A stretch of 64,000 nucleotides of DNA from an uncultured Actinomyces sp. (GTDB lineage Bacteria; Actinomycetota; Actinomycetes; Actinomycetales; Actinomycetaceae): assembly GCA_900545825.1 (NCBI GenBank), contig URAS01000009.1, positions 1 through 64,000 on the forward strand, read 5' to 3'. Positions 34,099-45,200 of the stretch are shown piece after piece (the first letter of the stretch is position 1; each line of letters starts with the position of its first letter). Position numbers and translations under genes: made by a program. The notes below the pieces were generated by a model. That model was given only the letters and a program-made list of their open reading frames with translations. It searched no databases and was not told the DNA's origin.

Positions 34099-37000
34099 CT
34101 CGAGCCCAATCTGTTAGCCGGGCTGGAAAGTATAGCTGATTTCCACCTCCGGAAAGACTGCCGATTCTATATCCTCCCGAACGGGTTAGGACATCCTGTT
34201 CACCCACGGCCCCCTCGTAGTAAACTTTGAACCTCGGCACAGTCGAGGATGACACATGTTGCACTGTATTTCCCCAGCTCGGAATCAGGGCGCTGTCAAG
34301 TTGCGCCTGCAGCGGCCCAGAAGGTTCGATGCGACTCGCATACCCCCTGCTTCCTTGGCAAGACCACCCCAGGCTCTATATACCGCGAACGACTTTATAC
34401 ATACCTTTTTGTCATAGCTTGCCGACCTGAAAGTCGCGGAGATGTCAGCCGGGAGAGCGCCTTCCCTCATTGGCCCAAAACGACCTAGCGAAATCGAGTC
34501 TGGAGCAAGGTCATAAATTCTATGCGCCCCTGCGCCAAGACTAGCTGACGCGGCGCCGAAGGCGGTTCCGAATGTCGTCTCGCTTCCTACTTGAGTGGCA
34601 TAACTTGTAAGAGTGTGTGGGCCTGGCCGCCTCGCCCAGCGATAGTTTCCCATAACAAAGCCCTCAGCTGCCCCAGTTTTCGCTCCTGCCAGCGCCACTG
34701 CTTTAACGCCGACAGCGGAGCCAGCACCAAAGCCAGCAGCAGGCCCTAACGCACCAGATAGAGCAACCTCACCATAGTCAATCTTCCCAGAAACGAGCTT
34801 CTGCAGCGACATATCTGTTCCAGCACCAATAAGCATGAGGCCCACAGGTCCACCGACACCCGTAGCCGTTAAAACACCACCAGCAACCGCTAACGCGACA
34901 CCAGTAACGAACTCCCATGAAGCCATCCGAGACAGCGCGCCTTGCGTGTGGACAGTTTTCGCGTAGGCGGCGAGTTGGGCATCGGTGACGGGTTTATAGC
35001 CGGTCGGGTCAGATAGGGCGAGCGGGTTGTTGCCCACCAGGTTGTAGGGATTGGTCTCCCATAGCGCGCCAGGCGCAGGGTCTGCTAGGGGGTCGGGAGT
35101 CAGGAAAGCATGGGTGGCAGGATCATAAAAACGGGCGCCAGACCAGTGATGGCCGTTAATGCTTAGTCCAGAACCTGGGGTGAGGGTGGCGCCAACGGGC
35201 AGCTGACTCGCAGCACCCACTACCGGATCAACGGTTGTAGCAACTCCCGACTCAAGCCCAGACAAGCCACCCGGGCTGACCGGGTCGGTGGGGGTTAAGG
35301 GGCGCCAGCCCAGGTCGCCCGCAGTGTCTGCGGCACCAAGATAGTCCCCACCAGGCAGCCCAAGAAGACTTGCACCATTAATGCCGGTCAAGGCCGGGAT
35401 AGGGCTAGCGTAGTCCCAGTCCAAGACCGTGTCATAGTTGATAGTGGCGAGCAGACCGAGACCATCGACATGAGTATGGACACTGGTTGTCACACCGTTT
35501 CTGGTTGTGGTGGTATCGGTGAGCCACCCACGCGCATCCCAATCGTAAGAAACCCTGGTTCCGCTGCCAGATACCGACCCCTGGCGGCGCCCCGACCGGG
35601 TATAGAAATACTTAACCCTCTCCACGCCCGCGCCCGTAATCGTCGTAGTTTGGGTGAGTTGAGAAGCCTCGTCATAAACATAATAAACCGTGTAGGTACC
35701 GGTCTTCCCGTCGTGAGCGTGAGTGTCACGGGTTTCTCGGGTGAGGTGACCGGCCTGGTCATAGCCCCAAGTATGAGTCAATCCGGATTTAGTTCGCAAG
35801 TGGGTGAGTTGGCCTGCCTGGTCATAGGTGTAAGTGATGGCGTCGTCGTCAGTTTTTATGGTGGCGACGCGTCCCCACGTATCACGCTCCACCAAGGTCA
35901 CGGCCTCAACCGCACCGGGTGCCCTCACGTAGCGGTGAGAAATGATAAACCCGTCACGATATGCCCACTGATGACGCACACCGTCATGGCTACTACCTGT
36001 TAGCCTGCCAGCTTTGTCATAGGTGAACTCAACGTGCCCTAAAATCGGGTGGTTGATTTCTACGACCTGCCCGGCCTGGTTGTACCTGTAGCCGGTGGTT
36101 TGCCCGTTAGCAGTGGTGTAGCTAGTGCGGTGACCATCCCGGCCATAAGAATATCGACTAATACGGGTACGTTTAGCCAGGTTCTTGCGGTTGGGATTGT
36201 CTAGGGTTTTGGCCACTAGCCGACCCGCCCAGTCATAGGTCAGCGTATGCGTGAGAGGCTTCACGTCTGCTGGATCGGTGTGGTCGATCAGACGGACCAT
36301 CCGGCCAACCAGCTCACGCTCAGTACGGGTTAACAGTCGCCCGTCGGCATAGGTCGCACACCTGGCCCCGTTCTTATCGTATTCAAACGACAAGGTGATG
36401 CCATCAGGGTCGGTCTGAGTGAGCTGACGCCCGGCCGCATCATAGGTCGCGGTCGTGGTGCGCCCCAGCGGATCCGTAACAGAGGTGACCTTATCCAATT
36501 CATTATAAGTGCGCCTGGTGGTATTCCCCAGCGGATCCGTGACAGAAACAACCCGGCCGCGCTCATCATAACCATACCGGGTAACCCCGCCCACACCGTT
36601 AGTGACCTGAACTAACTGACCCGCCAGATCGTATTTAAACCTGCGAGTTCCACTCGCGAGATCACGCGAGTACGACAGCCTGCCACACGTGTCATAGGTA
36701 CGCTCAATACTACCTACTCCAGGAACAAATGCCTTACTCAAACGCCCCGCAAGGTCGTAGCAATACGTAGCTTTCTCTCCGACGGGATTGATCCAGGCGA
36801 TCACACGTGAGTCCGCGTCATAAGAAAAGGCTGTCACCCCACCGTCAGGGCCAGTGATGGTCTCAACCCTGCCACATGCGTCGTAAGAATACGTAGTCCG
36901 ACGCCCTTCGGGCGTGGTGAGTGCAACCACCCTGCCCGATAGGTCACGGTCCAGCTTGGTTAACCCACCATCGGCATCCAGTAACTCTGTGGGGCGCCCG

Positions 37001-39780
37001 CACGCATCATAGACAACAGTCTCGCTATCACCGGCGACGTCTGTGGCTTTCACCGGCCTACCATACGGGTCACACTCGACCACGCCATCAAGGGATCCGT
37101 CCCCATTCATTACCGCGACACTGCCTTGACTAGCCCTACCGGTGGTTTGGTGTTTCACCCCGACAGAATCAATCGTCGCAACCAGTTCACCAGTGGCCGA
37201 GTAGGCGTATTCCCACCTGCCACCACCCGGATCGACCACCCGGGACAAACGGGAAAGCCCATCGTAGTTAAAGAACCACCTCGCTCCATCAGGCAAACGC
37301 AGGATGTTGACGTTTCCTAGGTCGTCAAACCCGCGCTCCACCACACGACCGAGCGGATCAATCGTCCTCACTACTTGCCCGTGGGGGCCATACTCCATCG
37401 CCGTGACCCCGCCATCGGGAGCGGTAATACTGGTGACCCTCCCAGCTGCATCATGGCTGTATGCATATGTCGCACCATCAGGATCCCTGCGGCTAACCAA
37501 GCACCCTGCGACGTCATAAGCAAAGCGCGTGACCTGCCCCATGGGCGTGATGGCTTGAACCACCCGCCCAGCCCGATCACGTACCAGGCGGGCCGTATCA
37601 CCATTCGCATTAGTGCATGAAACTAGATCCCCAAACCCGTCATAGCCAAACCGGACTTGGACGCCTTCAGGGTCGGTAACAGCCTCTAGCAAGCCACGAT
37701 CAGACCAGCACAGGCGGGTCACACCCCCGGCAGGGTCAACAATCACACTGGGATCACGATCACTCTTACCCGCATACTGATACGACACCGTTGACCCACC
37801 ACCCGTCACCACACGAACCAGGCGGTCCCACTCATCCCACTCGTAACAGACAGCGGCTTTCGACGGTAACACAGTGCGGGTTACGCGCCCACGCTGATCA
37901 TAAAAATGGACCGTGATTTCCCCCGCCCGATCCCGACATGACACCAGGTTTCCATGCTGGTCATACGCCAGAGACTGACGCCGCCCATTTGAGTCAATCA
38001 CCCCGACCGTGCGGCCGTGTGAATCAGTTATCCACGTGTTCGACCGCTCGCCACTGACGTCACTAACCCCGGTCACACCACCCGGTAAATAAACAAACCT
38101 CGTCGTCCGCCCTAGCGCAGACTCCTGCGAAACCACACGGCCATGGACATCGTAGGTGTTGACACACTCCACCACTCCCGCACCAGAAACCACCCGAGAA
38201 ATCAATCCCTGATCGTTATACGCGTACCTACGCGATCCCCCACCGACACTGCGGGCGCAGATTAAACGGTGCTGGTCGTCATAGCCGTACTCGACACCCT
38301 GCCCGTCGCTACACCGCGCCGCCACGACCCGGCCTCCAGCGTATTCAACATCAATCCGCCGACCACGTGAATGTGCCAAACCCACCACCCGGCCCGCGCC
38401 ATCATGTTCGGCTACCACCGCGTCCGTGGGTCTGCCACCAGCCCCCAGCCAGCTACCAGCCAGATCGAATACCCACTGTCTACCTTGGTTATCACACACC
38501 ACCCACACGCCACCAGCCAGTGCCAACAATCCAGACAAAGGAGTCTCAGCCAACTCGTGTTTACCAAGCCACCAGTTCCCTCCTCAGGCCCGCCAAGCAC
38601 CACACACACCTCCTCCACCCTGGAAATCAGCAGGATCAGTATCACCACTATCACCAGCAAGGAAAACAATATGACGACCATCGCCACGCACCCAAGTGAC
38701 TTCCCCATCTCCCACAATCAAATGCTGGTCAAGAATCGAGGCCCACCCGATTCCAAACACACCAACTCTAGGGGCATGCTCACCGCCCTGGAGTTGATTG
38801 AGGGCGCTCGCCGAGTGATACAGACGTGTCAACGCGAGCGAGCCTGCAGCCCCTCTACAAGCAATATCTGCCTCAGGCTCCACGAAACTACCCGTTGCCG
38901 TATTAACTGGGTCTTCAACATACCCAGTCTTAGGATCTATCCCTGACAAACTGGGTGCGGAGATATCAAGATCATCGCGAGACTGTCTGATGCGGCTTTG
39001 TTGCAGCGCCTCAGCCAACACGTAATCTGACAACACCGGAACCCGGCCGGATCCGCCTGCACGACGAAACGCCATAGCAATACTATCCAGCCAGTCAATA
39101 TCATTGCGATTTAGATCCCACCAACGCCGCACCAAGCCGACCAGATCGCCAACCTTCAGCCTGCCATATCGACACCTTTCCTGAAACTCTGAAACCGCGC
39201 CACCCAAAACCAGCAAACGGGTGATTCCATCTTGGGCTCGCGATAACGCCCCGGCTGCCCGGTCAAGATTCTCCGGCACCGCACTAGACACCCCGCCGCC
39301 GCCACCAACCAGTGCGGGCCCTTGCTGGCACCGCGCCCCGATACTCACCGACGGGAGCGAACGCGAGGGTAACACATCCGGACTAAAAGGGGGAGGGGCC
39401 TCCTGACCAAGAATCGCGTCCAGCCCTTTTTCCCACCAGTCATCATGCCGAGCGAGATACTCGCGCACCTGCCTCCGCCGTTGGTTCTCCTTGCGAGCCT
39501 CACTACTCAAAAACTCAACACACTCAGCAGCGCCCCTCAACGCCTCGCCCAAGTCACCCGCATCCGCCTGGCAAACCAGCATGTTCCGATCAAAAACCCT
39601 GGCATAAAAACCCCGAAATTCCCTACCGCCGATCTCGCGGGCTATACTTGCCGCCCGACCGTATGCATCAACTTCCCTCGCCGCATCACGGAAGACAGAC
39701 GTCAAATGGCTAGCAACCCCGAAATCAAAAACAACGTCATGCCCATAATCACCAAAATCAGCCACAACCCAACTCCTCAC
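34091..39780 (-). pseudogene. YD-repeat (Rhs-like) polymorphic toxin 2, two lesions
   Basis: Starts at a GTG (39780). The helical N-terminal domain has EFRGFYARVF, then DPVNTATGSF, the YD-repeat shell, FLTPDPL...NPLALSDPTGY and the tip starting KPVTDAQLAAY. The first lesion is an in-frame TGA at 38584-38586, between VCGAWRA and GGNWWLGKHE. The second is a run of five C (34343-34347), one base short. The current frame ends at 34285. Adding one base continues as GYASRIEPSGPLQAQLDSAL... to a stop at 34091 that overlaps the next gene. The restored tip (LPADISATF, VYRAWGG, then a C-terminal GGYRIGS...GNQLYF) resembles actinobacterial Rhs tips that may be ADP-ribosyltransferase-like; this assignment is tentative. 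Confidence 0.85.
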
Positions 39781-40067
39781 ACACCCTGCAGGCCAAGCAA
39801 CACACGGCCACGACGCAAGACGCCAGCGAACCTACCACCACGAACCGCTGAACCCCACGACAAAGCACCACGCGACCACGCCACGCCACACACCCTCACG
39901 GACGACCTCACGCCACAGCACCCAACGAAACACACCGAGCAAGCGCCTGAGCGGGATCACATTCGCCCACGTGCCGCGCGACCGTCAGTGAGGCCGCAAG
40001 ACCTTGACGGCGCGAGTTGACGACAGTCGGCGAGCCAGCGGGTACGCCGACTGCGAACGCCCCGTCG

Positions 40068-40150
40068 GTGAACGTGATCTTTTTTTGGTCACGTTCACGG
40101 GTTTCGAGCCTTGAACGTGATCAAAGTGGACGAACAGATCACGGTCACGG
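40068..40150. repeat. Compound intergenic palindrome, copy D
   Basis: The first hairpin is GTGAACGTGATC, a T-run, then GGTCACGTTCAC. It is followed by GGGTTTCGAGCCT and the second pair TGAACGTGATCAAA / CAGATCACGGTCACGG. It lies between two genes transcribed away from each other (YD-repeat locus 2 and the metal ATPase), which argues against a simple terminator role. The remainder of 39781-40208 shows no gene. Confidence 0.85.
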
Positions 40151-40208
40151 GAATTAGGTCAGGCTCATCAGTCTAGATAACTTAGCCATATCGGCGGATA
40201 ATTGGCCT

Positions 40209-42056
40209 ATGACCCGGGTAAAGAAATTTATTCGCCGCTACCCAGAGTTGGCGTTAACGCTCATTGTCGGGATCGTCTCGATTATACTTGCGGCCTGCCA
40301 TTTTACCTATCTCCAGTGGTTCGTTTCAGGCTTCGCTATCCTTATTGCGGCTCGCCTTTTCTGGGACATGATCCGCGACATTCTTGCCGGGTCCTGGGGA
40401 ATCGACTTGCTGGCAATCACGGCGATCATTTCGACCGTGGCCGTCGGTGAATACTGGGCCGCCCTCGTCGTTTGTCTCATGCTGTCCGGCGGCGAATCGC
40501 TGGAGGAATATGCGGCCTCACGTGCGCGTTCGCAGCTGACGGGCCTGCTCGAGGGCGCCCCCACCCACGCCCTCCGCGTCACCGACGCCGGCCCGGTCGA
40601 GGTCGCCATCGACGACGTGAAAGTCGGCGACCGGCTGCTCGTGCGCCCCGGCCAAACGGTGCCGGTCGACGGCACGCTGCTGTCCGACCACGCCACCACC
40701 GAAGAATCCTCCCTGACCGGCGAGCCACTGCCCGTCGAACACGCGAAGGGCGACCTCATCCCGTCCGGCGGCGTCAACGGCGCCGACGCGATCGAAATCG
40801 AGGCCCGCGCGGTGGCCGCCGACTCGCAGTACCAGCAGATCATCGCGTTGGTGAAACAGGCGCAGGACTCACAGGCGCCGGTCGTCCGCATGGCCGACCG
40901 CGTCGCGATCCCCTTTACCTTGCTGTCGTTCGCGATTGCCGGGATCGCGTGGTGGGCATCCGGCGACCCCGTTCGACTGGCGGAAGTGCTGGTCGTCGCC
41001 ACTCCGTGCCCGCTGTTGCTCGCCGCGCCGGTCGCGTTCTTGGCCGGCGTCAACCGCGCGGCGAAAGAGGGCATTATCGTCAAGGACTCCGGCGCCCTCG
41101 AGCGGCTGGCGAAGGCCCGTACAGTCGCCATGGACAAGACGGGCACGCTCACCTTCGGGCACCCGCGGATGGTCGACGTCGTCACCGACGGCACGCATGA
41201 CGCCGACCGGCTGCTGGCGGCCGCCGCAAGTGTCGAGGCACAGTCGTCGCACGCCCTCGCCGCCGCCGTCGTCGAGGCCGCCCACGACCGCAACCTCCCG
41301 ACCGGCCAGGTCGCCGATATGACCGAGGTCACGGGCAAGGGCGCGCGCGGCACCGTCGACGGGCACGTCATCACCGTGGGGTCGGGGTCGTGGATCGGGG
41401 CCCCGGACTCCGCGCCCCAGATTCACGCCGGCCAGATCCTCATTCACGTCGGCGTCGACGGCGAGTGGGCGGGCGCGTTCGTCATGGAGGACGAAATCCG
41501 CCCCGACGCGGCCGACACCGTGCGGGCGATGCAGACCATGGGGGTCGCCGACGTCATGATGATCACCGGCGACGGGCAGGAAACGGCGCGCGAGGTCGCC
41601 CGCACGGTCGGGATCGAGGACGTCCGTTTCTCGCTGCTTCCCGCCGAAAAAGTCCAGGCCATCACCCACGCCACCCGCCCGGTCGTCGCGATCGGCGACG
41701 GCGTCAACGACGCGCCCGTGTTGGCCACCGCCGACGTCGGGATCGCCATGGGCGCGCGCGGGTCGTCGGCGGCGTCGGAGTCCGCGGACGTCGTCGTCAT
41801 GCTCGACGACATCCACCTGGCGGCCCGCGCGATCGCCATCGGCAAGCGAACGACCCACGTCGCCATGCAGTCGATCGGCATCGGTGTCGCCCTGTCGATC
41901 GTCCTCATGCTGATCGGCACGACCGGCATCATGCCGGCGATCGTGGGCGCGATCGCCCAGGAGGTCGTCGACCTGTCGTGCATTATCTGGGCGTTGTTGG
42001 CGGCGCGGCCGGCGCGCCGCGAGGTGATGTTCGACGCTTCGGCGCGGTCGCGTTGA
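40209..42056 (+). CDS. P1B-type heavy-metal transporting ATPase
   Basis: 615 residues, ATG at 40209. There is no N-terminal metal-binding domain. Motifs in order: the actuator loop SSLTGEPLPVEH, the membrane CPx-type motif ATPCPLLLAAPVAF, the phosphorylation site DKTGTLTFG (about residue 310), SSHALAAAV (the His of P1B enzymes) and the hinge GDGVNDAP. These define a P1B ATPase. The CPL metal motif (instead of CPC) is characteristic of a subgroup with uncertain metal; divalent cations such as Cd, Zn or Co are possible. It moves metal out across the cell membrane. It is a single gene flanked by YD-repeat loci, with no metal-responsive regulator visible nearby. Confidence 0.93.
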   Translation: MTRVKKFIRRYPELALTLIVGIVSIILAACHFTYLQWFVSGFAILIAARLFWDMIRDILAGSWGIDLLAITAIISTVAVGEYWAALVVCLMLSGGESLEEYAASRARSQLTGLLEGAPTHALRVTDAGPVEVAIDDVKVGDRLLVRPGQTVPVDGTLLSDHATTEESSLTGEPLPVEHAKGDLIPSGGVNGADAIEIEARAVAADSQYQQIIALVKQAQDSQAPVVRMADRVAIPFTLLSFAIAGIAWWASGDPVRLAEVLVVATPCPLLLAAPVAFLAGVNRAAKEGIIVKDSGALERLAKARTVAMDKTGTLTFGHPRMVDVVTDGTHDADRLLAAAASVEAQSSHALAAAVVEAAHDRNLPTGQVADMTEVTGKGARGTVDGHVITVGSGSWIGAPDSAPQIHAGQILIHVGVDGEWAGAFVMEDEIRPDAADTVRAMQTMGVADVMMITGDGQETAREVARTVGIEDVRFSLLPAEKVQAITHATRPVVAIGDGVNDAPVLATADVGIAMGARGSSAASESADVVVMLDDIHLAARAIAIGKRTTHVAMQSIGIGVALSIVLMLIGTTGIMPAIVGAIAQEVVDLSCIIWALLAARPARREVMFDASARSR

Positions 42057-42252
42057 TTGTGGTTGTGGGGCCGCGTTTTGCCGTTGTGGCGTTGATCGGG
42101 CTGTGGGTCGTGGCGGGGTGGCGTTTGGGTTGAGGCCTGGGTGGTCGTGTGGTGTTTTGGGGTTTTGACAGTCGGGTTGGGTGTGGGGGTACTGTTCTGT
42201 TTTGATCGGGCCCGCCGTCTGGCGGGTCTTTGCCGTTCGTCCCAAGGATCAT

Positions 42253-45200
42253 ATGTACATCGCTGGCGATTATGAGAATCCGGTGAGGTTTAACCTGAGG
42301 GCAGCCAAGCATTTTCAAGCTGTTCTTAAGGATGCTAGCGCAGCGATTGACCAGTTTGATAATATTCGAGCACAAGCGCAGGCCCTCGCAGTACAGGGGT
42401 TTCAGGGCTTTTTTGCGCAGGTCTTCACCGACAACATGCGGGTCTGCTCGATCGACGCGAGGGCTTTTGTTGAGGCTTTAGATAAGACTCGGCAGATGGC
42501 GTCTTACCTTCAAGAGCAAGCAGAGATCGAGAATGCTCGGCGTCAAGCGATCCGGGAGTATGTGGCAGACCATGAGGGCTTCTTCAACGAAGTGCGCGAC
42601 TGGTTGTGTGGCGAGGATGCCCCGCCCGTGTTGAGGCAGCACCATGCCCCGGCCCCGCAACGGCTTGGCGACGTGGCGTGTGGTCACCGTATGCAAGACA
42701 CACACGCGCGTGGGGATTGTCGCGGGGTTTCCGGGGCGGTACCAGAGCGTCTTGACCAGGCAGCAACCATGCTCGCTGGTGCTGGTGTCTATAAGGGGAA
42801 AATCGCGGCACTTGGTGCGGCGTATGAGGATTTCTCCAGTCAGTGTTGTTATGGCAGGCTGGATGTGGGGAACCTGTTTAGCCAGCTTAACAAGTGGCGG
42901 GACTACAACAATAATGACGTGGAATGGCTGCGGAGTGTCGCGGGTGCTTTTCGTGCCGCAGGTGGTAGTGGGAGCTTGTCCAGGCTGGCGAATTCGGCGT
43001 TGGAAGAGGTGTTGTCGCGACGCGGGGTGAGCCTGTATCGGCAAGATTTGACGGTTGATTCACCTTGTCTGGCCGGTATTGATGCAAGGAGTGGGTTTAT
43101 CGAGGACCCGGTGAACACGGCAACCGGTAATTTTATTGAACCCGAAGTCGACTTGTCATTTACCGGGCCCTCCGCGGCACTAGCATTAACCCGCCTATAC
43201 AACTCGACCCTCGCAGCCACACACGCCACCGGCACGCAGCCGGGGAACGTGGGGGTGTTTGGTGTGGGCTGGTCGAGTATCCTCGACCAGCGCCTGATTA
43301 TCGAGGAGGACTGTTTGAGGTGGGTCCGTGAGGACGGGCGCGCCATCGACTTTCCCGTCTCCCCCACCGCGGCAAGCCTAGATGGTGCGCCCGTGCGGGC
43401 GACAGGCTACGCGTTGTGGGCCAGGGCATGTCCCACTGACCAGGTCAGAGACCTGGTCACCACCAACGATGGGTCTTCGGGTTGGGTGTGGCTGGTCGAG
43501 GACAACACGGGTGACCGGTGGGTCTTCTCAACCAAAGGCGTACGGCTGGCCGCGTCCTCAGACTGCACGAGGGTGCGGGTGCACCGCGACAGCGACGACG
43601 CTGTTACCCGGTTGTCAACGAACTGGGGCCGTGAGATCTCCTTCGACTACGTCGACGGCCTCGTGGCTGTCGCAGCCACGGATGACGGCCGCCGTGTCGA
43701 GTATGTTTACAACGATGACGCCCGCCTGGTTAAGGCCCGCACTGCTACAGGCACCAGGCGGTATGAGTGGGACAAGCTGGGCCTCATTACCAGTGTCACC
43801 GGCACTAGTGGGGTTGTCGAGTGTGTTAACACCTATGACGAGAAGGGCCGGGTGGTTTCCCAGAAGTCTCCGCACGGGCGCCTTACCCGGTTCACGTATC
43901 TACCGGGCGCCATCACGGTAGCTAGCGACGAGGACGCGACACGCTCGAACACGTGGGTCTCGGATGCTTCAGGCCACACGATCGCGATCATTGATAGTGA
44001 CGACCACCGCCAATCGATGGGGTATGACGCACAGGGAAACCTCCGCAGTATCCGCTACCGCGACGGCTCACACAGTGTGTTCTCGTATGATTCCCGCTCC
44101 CACCCGACCTCGATCACCCTACCCACGGGCGGGCGGCTGACGTGTGAGTGGGACGAGTATGACCGTATCAGCCACGTCACTACTGCTGAGGGTGCGACCT
44201 GCTCGTATGTCTACCCCGACGAGGTGTCACGTAACCCGTCGTGTCTGGTTGGCCCAAACGGTGGCGTCACGCGTTTCACGTGGGTGGGCGGCCTCCTCAC
44301 CAAGGTCACGGATCCTGCAGGGATACGGGTCGAATACGGCTACAACGACCACGGCGAACTCGTCAGCGCCCGCAACGCCACCGGTGTTGTGACACGTTTC
44401 GATCGTGACGCGGCCGGGCGTATCATCCAGGTGACCACCCCGATGGGACACACCCACTCGTTCACCTATAACGAGGCTGGTTGCCTGGCCTCCCACACCG
44501 ACCCCGAGGGCGCAACCTGGCGCCTCGAGTACGACTCCACCCATCGGCTAGTCGCCGCCACGGATCCGGCAGGCGCCCTCACGCGGGTCGGCTATGACGC
44601 GGCCGGCGGGATCGCGTCAATCACCGATCCCCTTCACCGTGTGCTGGGGCAGTGTTGTGACGACCTCGGATACCCCGAGTCTCTGCGCCTGCCCGACGGA
44701 GCACAATGGTCGTTTGTTTATGACGCGTTAGGGCGGCTGCGCCAAACCACTGACCCAGCAGGCGGGACTTGGCGGCGCCGGTACTCAGCAAACGGTGACT
44801 TGTCGGTCCTCATTGACCCTACCGGGGTGAGTCGTCATTTCATCTCGAAACCCGACCAGGCCACCACGTTTAGTGGATCCGGGACACGTGAGAGCATCAT
44901 CGACTATGACGCGTATGCGCGCCCCGTGAAAATCACCGATGCTGCCGGGGGCACCCGGATCATCACGTATGACACATGCGGACTGCCCATAGAGCTTGTT
45001 GATGGCGAGGGCGGCCTGACCCGGATAGAACGCGACCTCGCAGGCCGCGTCATCGCCATAATCTCCCCTGCCGGGTTACGCACCACGTATGGCTACGACG
45101 AGGCCGGTCACCTGGCAGCTATCACGAGCCCGGATGGCGGCCGCACAAGGTTTAGTTATGACGCGGACTCGCGCCTGATCTCACGCACAGATGCTAGCGG

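Noticed and set aside
39781..40208. A second WXG100 or small gene upstream of toxin 2
   Set aside because: No frame with a helical WXG pattern or ribosome binding site; the region holds the palindromic repeat only.
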